38,574 nucleotides of DNA from Natronomonas sp. (GTDB taxonomy: Archaea; Halobacteriota; Halobacteria; Halobacteriales; Haloarculaceae): the NCBI RefSeq assembly GCF_028274965.1, contig NZ_JAQCNO010000059.1, positions 1 through 38,574 of the forward strand, written 5' to 3'. How positions within the stretch are numbered: the stretch's first letter is position 1; every line of letters begins with the position of its first letter. The position numbers and the translations under genes are program-made. The notes beneath the pieces are model-generated. The model was not told where the DNA came from and did no database searches. It saw only the letters and a program-made list of their open reading frames with translations. Shown piece after piece: positions 1 through 7,418 of this stretch.

Positions 1-839
1 GTCATCTCCTGGGGCAACACGAACGTCGTCGACTCGCCTTTGCCGATCTCTTCGAGCGTCTCCATGCCGCGTTCGATGATCGCGCGTTCGCCCATCGACT
101 CGGCGGATTTTGCGCGCAACACCGTCGAAATCGCGTCCCCCTGGGCCTCGAGGATCTGGCTCTGTTTTTCCCCCTGGGCGCGGATGATGTTCGACTGCTT
201 GTCGCCCTCGGCCTTCTCGATGGCCGAGCGGCGCTCGCCTTGGGCCTCGAGGATCATCGCCCGCCGCTTGCGCTCGGCGGAGGTCTGTTGCTCCATCGCC
301 TGTTGGACGTCCGGGCTGGGGTTGACCTCCCGGACCTCGACGCTCTCGACTCTGATCCCCCACTCGTCGGTCGGCTCGTCGAGTTCCTTCCGGATCTTCG
401 CGTTGATCTCGTTTCGCTTGTTCAGCGTGTCGTCGAGCTCCATGTCGCCGAGGACGGCCCGCAGCGTCGTCTGGGCCAGGTTCGACGTCGCCTTCTTGTA
501 GTCGTCGACCTCGAGAAACGCCTTCTTCGCGTCCATCACCTTGATGTAGACGACGGCGTCGGCGGTCACCGGCGAGTTGTCGCGGGTGATCGCCTCCTGT
601 CGGGGCACGTCGAGCGTCTGGGTCCGCATGTCGAAGGTGTAGGTGCGCGAGACGAACGGCGGGACGAAGCTGATCCCGGGCGCGAGCAGCTTCCGGTACT
701 CGCCGAACACCGTCAGCGCGCGCTTTTCGTACGCGTTGACGATCTCGACGGACTGGTACACCGCCACGGCGGCGATCGCGAGCAACAGGAGGGCGACGAT
801 CGGGAACACCGTCCCGCCGAACAGAAGCGGAGCGAACAT
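1..839 (-). CDS. SPFH/band-7 (stomatin-like) membrane protein, C-terminus off the left edge
   Basis: Reading the reverse strand from the ATG at 839 gives about 279 codons with no stop before the window edge, so the gene is partial. The N-terminus is one hydrophobic segment (about residues 3-25, VFPIVALLLLAIAAVAVYQS). It is followed by the band-7 domain with the typical phrases EKRALTVFGEYRKLLAPG and TRDNSPVTADAVVYIKV. A long charged helical region follows, containing RKRRAMILEAQGERRSAIEK and repeated EAQG/RAQG units, as in stomatin and prohibitin homologues. Family knowledge: these are membrane-anchored oligomeric scaffolds, often linked to membrane protease control. A NfeD partner is not visible here and might lie beyond the edge. 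The start is supported by a TATA-like box about 27 bases upstream. Confidence 0.9.
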   Translation of the reverse strand, partial: MFAPLLFGGTVFPIVALLLLAIAAVAVYQSVEIVNAYEKRALTVFGEYRKLLAPGISFVPPFVSRTYTFDMRTQTLDVPRQEAITRDNSPVTADAVVYIKVMDAKKAFLEVDDYKKATSNLAQTTLRAVLGDMELDDTLNKRNEINAKIRKELDEPTDEWGIRVESVEVREVNPSPDVQQAMEQQTSAERKRRAMILEAQGERRSAIEKAEGDKQSNIIRAQGEKQSQILEAQGDAISTVLRAKSAESMGERAIIERGMETLEEIGKGESTTFVLPQEM

Positions 840-860
840 ACCACATGTTCGGTCGACCCG

Positions 861-869
861 TGCATAAGC
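861..869 (-). promoter_or_regulatory. TATA-like box of the SPFH gene
   Basis: Reverse strand CGCTTATGC is centred about 26 bases before the ATG at 839. This spacing fits leaderless haloarchaeal transcription. Confidence 0.45.
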
Positions 870-900
870 GTTCGGCCGGCTGAGACGCCGCGCTCGGCGG

Positions 901-1668
901 TCATTCGAACCCGAATCTGACCCGCTCTCCGGCGCGGAGTCCGAACGCGTCGTCGCCCCGGCCCCGGTTGACCGCGCACTCGACGTTGCCGTGGCTGCCG
1001 ACGGTGACGACCGGCGTTCCGGGGTCGGCGTGGGCGTAGGAGGCGACGACCGCTCGGCGCGTCCCGTCGACCCGAACCGAATCGGACCCCTTGAGGGCCT
1101 CGCCCGGAAGGTTCGTGATGACGTTCCCGAACCCGTCGACCGCAAGGACCGTCGCCGTCGCGCCGTCGGCGTCGATCTCCGGGGTCGGGAACTCGGTGTC
1201 AACCGGGTCCGCCGCCGGCGAGAGAAACGGGAGTTCGGAGAGCTCGTCGGGGTCGGCGCCGTGGACGGCGGCGGCCGCGGGGGCGAACACGTCCCGGCCG
1301 TGAAACGTCGCGCTGCGGGGGTCCTCGACCCGGATCTCGTAGGCGGTGACGTTGCCGTCGCCGCCGTCGGACGCGAGCGCGCGGGCCGGCGGGTACAACA
1401 CGCCGTTGTCGGGGCCGACGAGGACGTGGTCGCCGGCCCGGACGACGAGGGCGGCCCGGTCGGTGCCGACGCCGGGGTCGACGACGACGAGATGCACCGC
1501 CGGCGGGAACTCGGGAAGGACTTCCCGGAGCCAGAAGGCGCTCGTCGGGACGTCCTGGCGGGGGAAATCGTGCGCGATGTCGACGAGGCGGGCGTCGCAG
1601 CGACCGAGGATGACGCCCTTCATCGCCGCGGGGTACGGCGTCCCGAAGTCGGATGCGAGCGTGATCAT
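901..1668 (-). CDS. SAM hydrolase (SAM hydroxide adenosyltransferase, DUF62 family)
   Basis: 255 residues, full length for the archaeal family that cleaves S-adenosylmethionine to adenosine and methionine. Visible landmarks are the N-terminal ITLASDFGT, VVVDPGVGTDR with D64 and R71, and TFHGRDVF with H123. The D-R-H spacing (7 and 52 residues) matches the Asp-Arg-His triad described for the Pyrococcus horikoshii enzyme. The C-terminal beta-barrel part carries GSHGNVECAVNRG. The gene begins 6 bases after the nadM stop, so the two are almost certainly co-transcribed, with nadM first. The halogenase relatives need a chloride- or fluoride-binding loop, and the intact hydrolase triad argues against that role. 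The in vivo purpose of SAM hydrolysis in archaea is unclear. Confidence 0.88.
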   Translation of the reverse strand: MITLASDFGTPYPAAMKGVILGRCDARLVDIAHDFPRQDVPTSAFWLREVLPEFPPAVHLVVVDPGVGTDRAALVVRAGDHVLVGPDNGVLYPPARALASDGGDGNVTAYEIRVEDPRSATFHGRDVFAPAAAAVHGADPDELSELPFLSPAADPVDTEFPTPEIDADGATATVLAVDGFGNVITNLPGEALKGSDSVRVDGTRRAVVASYAHADPGTPVVTVGSHGNVECAVNRGRGDDAFGLRAGERVRFGFE

Positions 1669-1674
1669 CTCCCT

Positions 1675-2214
1675 TTATTTGTCGATCAGGTCCTCGGTCG
1701 CGCCGTTGGCGTCCGTCTCGGCGATGCGGCGGATCCGTTCGACGCCCTCGATCTCGTCGACGACGTCGACGACGGCCTCGGGGACGAGCGCCTCCCAGTC
1801 GTCGCCGTCGGCCATGCGCTCGCGGACCTCGGTCCCCTCGAACTCGTCGCGGTGGTACATCGGCGACTGCCGGACCTCGATGCCGGCCTCCTCGAAGAGC
1901 CGGACGACGAGGGGGTTGTTCGAGTACGCGACGTCGAAGCGCGGGCTCATCGACTGGACGTGGCTCACCCACACCGAGTTGCGGTTCAGGTCCTCGATGG
2001 GCACCGCGTACGTCGTCATGTCGAACCGCGCGAGCGCCTTCGTGATCATCATGATCCGCTCGCCGGCGGTGTAGGGGTTCCGGACGGTGTGGGACTGGTC
2101 GGCGCTGCCGATGCCGACGACGAGTTCGTCGACCTCCTCGCGGATCCGGTCGATCATCGTGTGGTGGCCCTGGTGAAACGGTTGGAACCGTCCGATGTAG
2201 AACCCCCGCGTCAT
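1675..2214 (-). CDS. nadM: nicotinamide-nucleotide adenylyltransferase (archaeal NadM)
   Basis: 179 residues, the usual archaeal size. The nucleotidyltransferase signature GRFQPFHQGH lies at residues 8-17 (HxGH), and the second motif appears as EGTEVRERM around residues 126-134 (the ISSTxxR-type motif). NPYTAGERIMM at 46-56 is typical of the family. It transfers AMP from ATP to NMN, and may also accept nicotinate mononucleotide, to make NAD. It is first in a two-gene operon with the SAM hydrolase and is divergent from lonB. A TATA-like box lies 27 bases before the ATG, so the transcript is probably leaderless. Confidence 0.95.
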   Translation of the reverse strand: MTRGFYIGRFQPFHQGHHTMIDRIREEVDELVVGIGSADQSHTVRNPYTAGERIMMITKALARFDMTTYAVPIEDLNRNSVWVSHVQSMSPRFDVAYSNNPLVVRLFEEAGIEVRQSPMYHRDEFEGTEVRERMADGDDWEALVPEAVVDVVDEIEGVERIRRIAETDANGATEDLIDK

Positions 2215-2236
2215 ACACCACGCTCAGGCGGGTGGT

Positions 2237-2245
2237 TTGATAAAG
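2237..2245 (-). promoter_or_regulatory. TATA-like box of nadM
   Basis: Reverse strand CTTTATCAA is centred about 27 bases before the nadM ATG. It sits in the 171-base divergent region shared with lonB. Confidence 0.5.
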
Positions 2246-2338
2246 CCAGCGGGTCGGCTCCGCGGACGGGTCGAGTCGCGCTCGATACCGCCGCCTGCCT
2301 GCGGTTTCGTTCGGCGGCAGCGCGTGACACGGGGGGAA

Positions 2339-2347
2339 AGTATATCA
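2339..2347 (+). promoter_or_regulatory. TATA-like box of lonB
   Basis: AGTATATCA, followed by ATG 39 bases after its end. This implies a short leader of roughly 15-20 bases, unlike the leaderless divergent nadM. Confidence 0.5.
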
Positions 2348-2385
2348 GTCGATAACACGTCTTACCTGCTAACAGCAACGTTTCT

Positions 2386-4575
2386 ATGAGCAACGAAAAG
2401 GACGCAGAAGAGACCACGAATGACAGCGAACGCCGGGACCCGCAGGAAGGACGGGCGGGCGACTCCGAGGAGGCGTCGCCGAGCGACGACGAGCGTGGGC
2501 GGGACCGCGAGCCGGGGGCCGACCGCGGCGACGACAGAAACGGCGAACGGTCGCGAGCGAACGGTCCGTCGGCGCCCGATCCGCGCGGGGCGGACGAGGT
2601 GCTCGACGAGGACGAGGAGCTCCTTGATGGCTCGGACCTCGGAAGCGAGGTCCACGTCGACAGCGACGTCGAGATCGACGAGGACAACGAGGACGGCCTC
2701 CTGGGCGGGCTTCGGATCGGTTCGAGCAGCGACATCCAGGTTCCAGATCGGCTCGTCGATCAGGTCATCGGGCAGGACCACGCCCGCGACATCGTCCTGA
2801 AGGCGGCCAAACAGCGCCGCCACGTGATGATGATCGGCTCGCCGGGGACCGGCAAGTCGATGCTGGCGAAGGCGATGAGCCAGCTCCTCCCCAAGGAGGA
2901 ACTCCAAGACGTGCTCGTCTATCACAACCCCGACGACGGCAACGAGCCGAAGGTCCGGACGGTGCCGGCCGGCAAGGGCGATCAGATCGTCGACGCCCAC
3001 AAGGAGGAGGCCCGCAAGCGCAACCAGATGCGGAGCTTCCTGATGTGGATCATCATCGCCGTCGTGTTCGGCTACGCGATCCTCATCGCCCAACAGCTGC
3101 TTCTCGGGATCATCGCGGCGGGCGTCATCTACCTGGCGTTCAAGTACATGAGCCGCGGTTCGGACGCGATGGTGCCGAACCTGCTCGTGAACAACGCCGA
3201 CCAGCAGGTCGCGCCCTTCGAGGACGCGACGGGCGCACACGCCGGGGCGCTGCTCGGCGACGTCAGACACGACCCGTTCCAGTCCGGCGGCATGGAGACC
3301 CCCTCGCACGACCGCGTCGAGGCCGGGGCGATCCACAAGGCCAACAAGGGCGTGCTGTTCGTCGACGAGATCAACACCCTCGACATCCGCAGCCAACAGA
3401 AGCTGATGACCGCGATCCAGGAGGGCGAGTTCTCGATCACGGGCCAATCGGAGCGATCCTCCGGCGCGATGGTCCAGACCGAGCCCGTCCCGACGGACTT
3501 CGTCATGGTCGCGGCGGGCAACCTCGACGCGATGGAGAACATGCACCCCGCGCTCCGCTCGCGGATCAAGGGCTATGGGTACGAGGTGTACATGGACGAC
3601 ACCATCGAGGACACCCCGGAGATGCGGCGCAAGTACGCCCGCTTCGTCGCCCAGGAGGTCGCAAACGACGGTCGGCTGCCGCCGTTTACCGACGATGCGA
3701 TCGAGGAGATCATCCTCGAGGCCCGCCGCCGCGCCGGGCGGAAGGGACACCTCACCCTCGAGTTCCGGGACCTCGGCGGGCTCGTTCGCGTCTCGGGGGA
3801 CATCGCCCGCGCGGAGAACAGGGAGTACACCCAACGCGAGGACGTCCTCCAGGCGAAGGCGCGCTCGCGGTCGATCGAACAGCAGCTCGCCGACGACTAC
3901 ATCGAGCGCCGGAAGGACTACGAGCTCACGGTCAACGAGGGCGACGTGGTCGGCCGGGTCAACGGGCTCGCCGTCATGGGCGAGGACTCGGGGATCGTCC
4001 TGCCGGTGATGGCTGAGGTGACGCCGAGTCAGGGTCCCGGCGAGGTCATCGCAACGGGGCAGCTAAAGGAGATGGCCCAGGAGGCCGTCCAGAACGTCTC
4101 GGCGATCATCAAGAAGTTCTCCGACGAGGACATCTCCCAGAAGGACGTCCACATCCAGTTCGTCCAGGCCGGCGAGGGCGGCGTGGACGGCGATTCGGCG
4201 TCGATAACGGTCGCGACGGCCGTTATCTCGGCCCTCGAGGGAATCCCGATCCGCCAGGACATGGCGATGACCGGCTCGCTTTCGGTCCGCGGCGACGTGT
4301 TGCCGGTCGGCGGGGTGACCCACAAGATCGAGGCCGCCGCCAAGTCGGGGCTCGACACCGTCATCATCCCGAAGGCGAACGAGCAGGACGTGATGATCGA
4401 AGACGAGTACAAAGAGCGCATCGAGATCGTCCCGGTCTCGCACATCTCCGAGGTGCTCGACGTGGCGCTCGTCGGCGAACCGGAGAAGGACTCGCTCATC
4501 GATCGGCTCAAGAACATCACCGGGTCCGCGCTCGAACAGCGCGAGGTCGGGCCCTCGAGCCCGAGTCCCCAGTAG
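2386..4575 (+). CDS. lonB: membrane-anchored ATP-dependent protease LonB
   Basis: 729 residues. The first ~100 residues are a very acidic, Arg/Asp-rich low-complexity extension. The AAA+ domain carries Walker A GSPGTGKS (151-158) and Walker B GVLFVDEIN (D327, E328). Two adjacent membrane segments (about 218-254, FLMWIIIAVVFGYAILIAQQ and the next helix) interrupt the ATPase domain, as is diagnostic of archaeal LonB. The C-terminal protease domain has catalytic Ser604 in GDSASIT and Lys647 in GGVTHKIEAA, 43 residues apart. It degrades unfolded and regulatory membrane-associated proteins at the inner face of the membrane; LonB is essential in Haloferax volcanii. The next gene starts 7 bases after the stop, so the two are probably co-transcribed. 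Confidence 0.97.
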   Translation: MSNEKDAEETTNDSERRDPQEGRAGDSEEASPSDDERGRDREPGADRGDDRNGERSRANGPSAPDPRGADEVLDEDEELLDGSDLGSEVHVDSDVEIDEDNEDGLLGGLRIGSSSDIQVPDRLVDQVIGQDHARDIVLKAAKQRRHVMMIGSPGTGKSMLAKAMSQLLPKEELQDVLVYHNPDDGNEPKVRTVPAGKGDQIVDAHKEEARKRNQMRSFLMWIIIAVVFGYAILIAQQLLLGIIAAGVIYLAFKYMSRGSDAMVPNLLVNNADQQVAPFEDATGAHAGALLGDVRHDPFQSGGMETPSHDRVEAGAIHKANKGVLFVDEINTLDIRSQQKLMTAIQEGEFSITGQSERSSGAMVQTEPVPTDFVMVAAGNLDAMENMHPALRSRIKGYGYEVYMDDTIEDTPEMRRKYARFVAQEVANDGRLPPFTDDAIEEIILEARRRAGRKGHLTLEFRDLGGLVRVSGDIARAENREYTQREDVLQAKARSRSIEQQLADDYIERRKDYELTVNEGDVVGRVNGLAVMGEDSGIVLPVMAEVTPSQGPGEVIATGQLKEMAQEAVQNVSAIIKKFSDEDISQKDVHIQFVQAGEGGVDGDSASITVATAVISALEGIPIRQDMAMTGSLSVRGDVLPVGGVTHKIEAAAKSGLDTVIIPKANEQDVMIEDEYKERIEIVPVSHISEVLDVALVGEPEKDSLIDRLKNITGSALEQREVGPSSPSPQ

Positions 4576-4582
4576 CCGGGCG

Positions 4583-5353
4583 GTGACCCGGTGGGTCGCG
4601 TTCGCGGCACTCACCGGTCTCCTGACGGTCGTCGTACTGTTTTCGGCCCGCGCCTCCGCACAGCGGATCGACGAACTCGTCGAGCCAGCGGCAGCGGCGA
4701 AGCCGCTCGACGACGGGGCCGGTCACCTCGAGGGGATCGGCGCCGCCGAGTCGGCGTCGCCGGGCGTCCCGAGGACGGCGGTGCTCGCGAACGCCGCCGC
4801 CTCGCAGGGGCTCCTCGGGGCGGTGCTCGTACTCGGCGTCGTACTCGCCGACGTTCCGGCGAGCGCACTCGGCGTCGGTCCCGGGGCGCTTTCGGGGCGG
4901 AGCGCACTATTGGGGATCGCCGTCGGGGGCGCGCTGGCCGCGCTGAACGCCCTCGCCGGCGGGGTCGCCGACGCGTTCGGCGTCGACCCGAGCCGGGCGC
5001 TTCGGGAGCTGCTGTCGCCCGAGTCGCGCCGGGAGGGGGCGATGCTGTTCGGGCTCGTGTTGCCGGTCGTCGCGGGGTTCGAGGAGCTGCTGTTCCGGGG
5101 GATACTGGTCGGGGCCTTCGCCGTCGGCTCCGGTCTGCCCGCGTGGCTCCTCGCGGTCGGGTCCTCCGTTCTGTTCGCGGCCGGACACGGCGCGCAGGGC
5201 CGCGTCGGCATCGCGGCGACGGGGCTGCTCGGGCTCGCGCTCGCGGCGGTGTTCGTCTCGACCGGGAGCCTGCTCGTCGTGGTCGTCGCGCACTACCTCC
5301 TCAACGCCGCCGAGTTCGCCCTCGCCGAACTCGAGTCGGGGCCGTTCGAGTGA
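4583..5353 (+). CDS. CPBP-family intramembrane metalloprotease (CAAX protease/Abi type)
   Basis: 256 residues with a GTG start 7 bases after the lonB stop; no ATG in frame fits better. Several hydrophobic helices are visible. The family motifs are present: EELLFRG (E167, E168, R172), a histidine in FAAGHG (H202) and HYLLN (H237, N241). These residues form the predicted metal site inside the membrane. Family members cleave prenylated proteins, bacteriocin-related peptides or other membrane substrates; the substrate here is unknown. Coupling to lonB suggests a shared membrane quality-control transcript, which is an inference from spacing alone. Confidence 0.88.
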   Translation: MTRWVAFAALTGLLTVVVLFSARASAQRIDELVEPAAAAKPLDDGAGHLEGIGAAESASPGVPRTAVLANAAASQGLLGAVLVLGVVLADVPASALGVGPGALSGRSALLGIAVGGALAALNALAGGVADAFGVDPSRALRELLSPESRREGAMLFGLVLPVVAGFEELLFRGILVGAFAVGSGLPAWLLAVGSSVLFAAGHGAQGRVGIAATGLLGLALAAVFVSTGSLLVVVVAHYLLNAAEFALAELESGPFE

Positions 5354-5368
5354 CCCGAGCGTCGGCGG

Positions 5369-6070
5369 TTACCGGGCGTCGCCGGCGCCGTCGGCGTCGT
5401 CGGGCCCGCCCGGATCGACCGAGAGGCCGGCGTCGAGGAGGCCGCAAAACGGCGGCGCGCCGGTGTCGCGCGCCGGGCGGAACTCGTCGGGGATCGCTTC
5501 GGCGCTGCCGTAGAACTCGGATTCGGTCTCGGGGGTCAACAGCCGGCCGTCGCCGAGCCGGATGAGCGCCGGCGCGCTCGAGGACAACGCCCACTCCTCG
5601 CGCTCGACCCAATCGGGGCCGAACCGGAACAGGACGCCAAAGGAGAACTGCCCGGCCTTGACCGCGAGCGCCTTCGAGGGGAAGCGATCGGCCTCCTCGG
5701 CCTCGAACTCGGCGTCGGTCATCCACGCGATCGCGGCGCCCTCCTCAAACAACACGAGATAGACGTCCCAGGCCATGCTCGCGTCGAAGGTCGCCCATAC
5801 GCTCCGCGGGCCGACGGTCCCGAACTCGGCGCTGAACGCCGGCGTCGACCGTCCGCTCGTCCCGGAGGGCTCGTGGACGAACCGGCCGTCGTAGCTCGGG
5901 ACCTGAACGCCGCGGTGGTGATAGACGAGGCCCTCGATCTCCGTCTCGGAGTTGACGGCGTCCCAGAAATCGAGCGCGCCGTCGGCCTCGAGGCGGTCGA
6001 AGAACTCCGGGAACGTCTTGACCTCGCGTTCGAACTCGCCCTGCGGGGGGCGCTCGAAGCCGTCGGCCAT
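5369..6070 (-). CDS. conserved-looking hypothetical protein
   Basis: 233 residues, soluble and acidic, with no signal peptide or membrane segment. I do not recognise the family. The body reads as a compact globular protein, with many aromatic residues and phrases such as YHHRGVQVPSYDGRF and AWDVYLVLFEEGAAIAWMTD, and ends in an acidic Gly/Asp/Ala tail. The ATG is preceded at a good distance by GGGAGGTG, one of the few clear Shine-Dalgarno sequences in the window. A possible 30-codon ORF ends on its start codon (TGATG). It converges with the CPBP protease gene 15 bases away, leaving no room for a long terminator. Confidence 0.75.
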   Translation of the reverse strand: MADGFERPPQGEFEREVKTFPEFFDRLEADGALDFWDAVNSETEIEGLVYHHRGVQVPSYDGRFVHEPSGTSGRSTPAFSAEFGTVGPRSVWATFDASMAWDVYLVLFEEGAAIAWMTDAEFEAEEADRFPSKALAVKAGQFSFGVLFRFGPDWVEREEWALSSSAPALIRLGDGRLLTPETESEFYGSAEAIPDEFRPARDTGAPPFCGLLDAGLSVDPGGPDDADGAGDAR

Positions 6071-6162
6071 CAGCGCGACACCTCCCGGTCCCGGGGGCGA
6101 GCCGGCCGAGGCGGTCCGGACGGCCCGAACGGCCCGGACGACCGGTGGTTCGGATCGTGCAT
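6070..6162 (-). CDS. possible 30-residue leader ORF coupled to the downstream hypothetical gene
   Basis: The reverse-strand ATG at 6162 opens a 30-codon frame, rich in Pro, Gly and Arg. Its TGA shares one base with the ATG of the next gene (TGATG). The Shine-Dalgarno-like GGAGGTG of that gene lies inside it. This layout is typical of translational coupling, but the composition is also what random GC-rich DNA would give. No clear TATA box is seen upstream. Confidence 0.3.
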   Translation of the reverse strand: MHDPNHRSSGPFGPSGPPRPARPRDREVSR

Positions 6163-6279
6163 ACGCTAACGGGGGGTTCGACGCCGATGAGTGTTTTGTC
6201 CGCGACCGATCGTGCCCGAATCGGTCCGGGTCGACCTCCGGCGGCAGATTGACGGGAGCGCGCGCGAACAGTCAGACGA

Positions 6280-7311
6280 ATGGAGACCGGCAAAGTAACG
6301 CGGGCGTTCTTCGAGGAGCGGATCGCGACGCGGCTCGGGGCGAACCGGGCGGACGTGTCTCTCGGACCGAAACACGGCGTCGACTTCGGCGTCGTCTCGG
6401 TCGGCGACCGGGCGGTCGTGACGGCGACCGATCCGGTGTCGGTGCTGCCGGGACTCGGCTTCGAGCGCGCCGGCGCGTTCGCGATCGGGATCGTCCTCGC
6501 GGATGTCGCTGTCTCGGGGCTCGCGCCGACGCATCTCACGGTCTCGCTGTCGCTCCCGCCGTCGATGAGCGACGACGAGTTCGATCGGTTCTGGGGCGCG
6601 ATCGACGCCGAGTGCGAAGACCTCGGCGTCTCCGTCGTCACGGGGCATACGGCCCGCTACGCGGAGTGTTCGTTCCCGTGGGTCGGGGCCGCGACCGGGA
6701 TCGCCGTCGGGGACCCCGAGGCGATCGTCCGTCCGGACGGCGCCCGCCCCGGCGACGACGTCCTCGTCACGAAGGGCCCGGCCGTCGAGGCCGTCGGGCT
6801 GTTGACGACGCTGTTTCCGGACGCCGTCGGGCTCTCTGGGGCCGCACTCGAGACCGCACAGGCGAGACTCGACGACGTCGGGGCGGTCAGGGACGCCCTC
6901 GTCGCCGCGGCGAGCGGCGAGGTGACGGCGATGCACGACGCGACGGAGGGCGGACTCTTCGGGGCGTTCGCCGAAACGGCGGACAGCGCCGGGGTCGGGC
7001 TGTCGATCGAGCGCGACGCGGTGCCGTTACTCGACGGCGTCGAGAGCGCCTGTGAAACCCTTGGGATGGACCCCTGGCGGGCGACGACGTCCGGAACGCT
7101 CGTGATCGCGGTCGATCCGGCCGACACCGACGCGGTGATCGGGGCGCTCAGAGAGCGGGGCACGGTCGTCGAGCGGGTCGGCCGCGTCGAGGCCGGGACG
7201 GGCGTCGCGGTCGACGGCGAGCGCCTCGGTCCGTCGGAGGGGGACTCCTCGTGGGAGGTCTACGAGCGACTCCGCGACGCGACGGGCCGAGACGAGCGAT
7301 CCTCGGGGTGA
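6280..7311 (+). CDS. AIR synthase-related (PurM-fold, HypE-like) protein
   Basis: 343 residues with the PurM/HypE/ThiL/SelD fold pattern. The N-terminal half carries VVTATDPVSVLPG and IGIVLADVAVSGLAPTHL, the dimer-forming ATP-site strands. The C-terminal half carries GDDVLVTKGPAVEAVGLL, AMHDATEGGLFGAFAE and ATTSGTLVIAV. HypE matures NiFe hydrogenases and ends in a PRIC-type cysteine that is carbamoylated. This protein ends in TGRDERSSG with no such cysteine, and no hyp or hydrogenase genes are present. It is therefore better called an AIR-synthase-family ATP-using enzyme of unknown substrate. Thiamine-phosphate kinase is less likely, since the spacing and the GDDA motif do not match. It stands alone on its strand, 107 bases before the ABC operon. 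Confidence 0.82.
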   Translation: METGKVTRAFFEERIATRLGANRADVSLGPKHGVDFGVVSVGDRAVVTATDPVSVLPGLGFERAGAFAIGIVLADVAVSGLAPTHLTVSLSLPPSMSDDEFDRFWGAIDAECEDLGVSVVTGHTARYAECSFPWVGAATGIAVGDPEAIVRPDGARPGDDVLVTKGPAVEAVGLLTTLFPDAVGLSGAALETAQARLDDVGAVRDALVAAASGEVTAMHDATEGGLFGAFAETADSAGVGLSIERDAVPLLDGVESACETLGMDPWRATTSGTLVIAVDPADTDAVIGALRERGTVVERVGRVEAGTGVAVDGERLGPSEGDSSWEVYERLRDATGRDERSSG

Positions 7312-7372
7312 GCCCGCCGCGTCGCTCCGGCAGAACGGCTGCGGAGGCGCGCACGGATTGCCGCCGGGGGAC

Positions 7373-7400
7373 AGTTTTTCAACCGCTCGTGTGTTACGAG
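7373..7400 (+). promoter_or_regulatory. candidate promoter and operator of the ABC importer operon
   Basis: A T5 run (7375-7379) is followed by an inverted repeat CTCGT-5-ACGAG (7386-7400). A related TAACGAG follows just before the start region. This is the only AT-richer patch before the binding-protein gene and could combine a weak TATA element with a regulator site. Confidence 0.3.
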
Positions 7401-7418
7401 TTCTCTAACGAGACAGCG

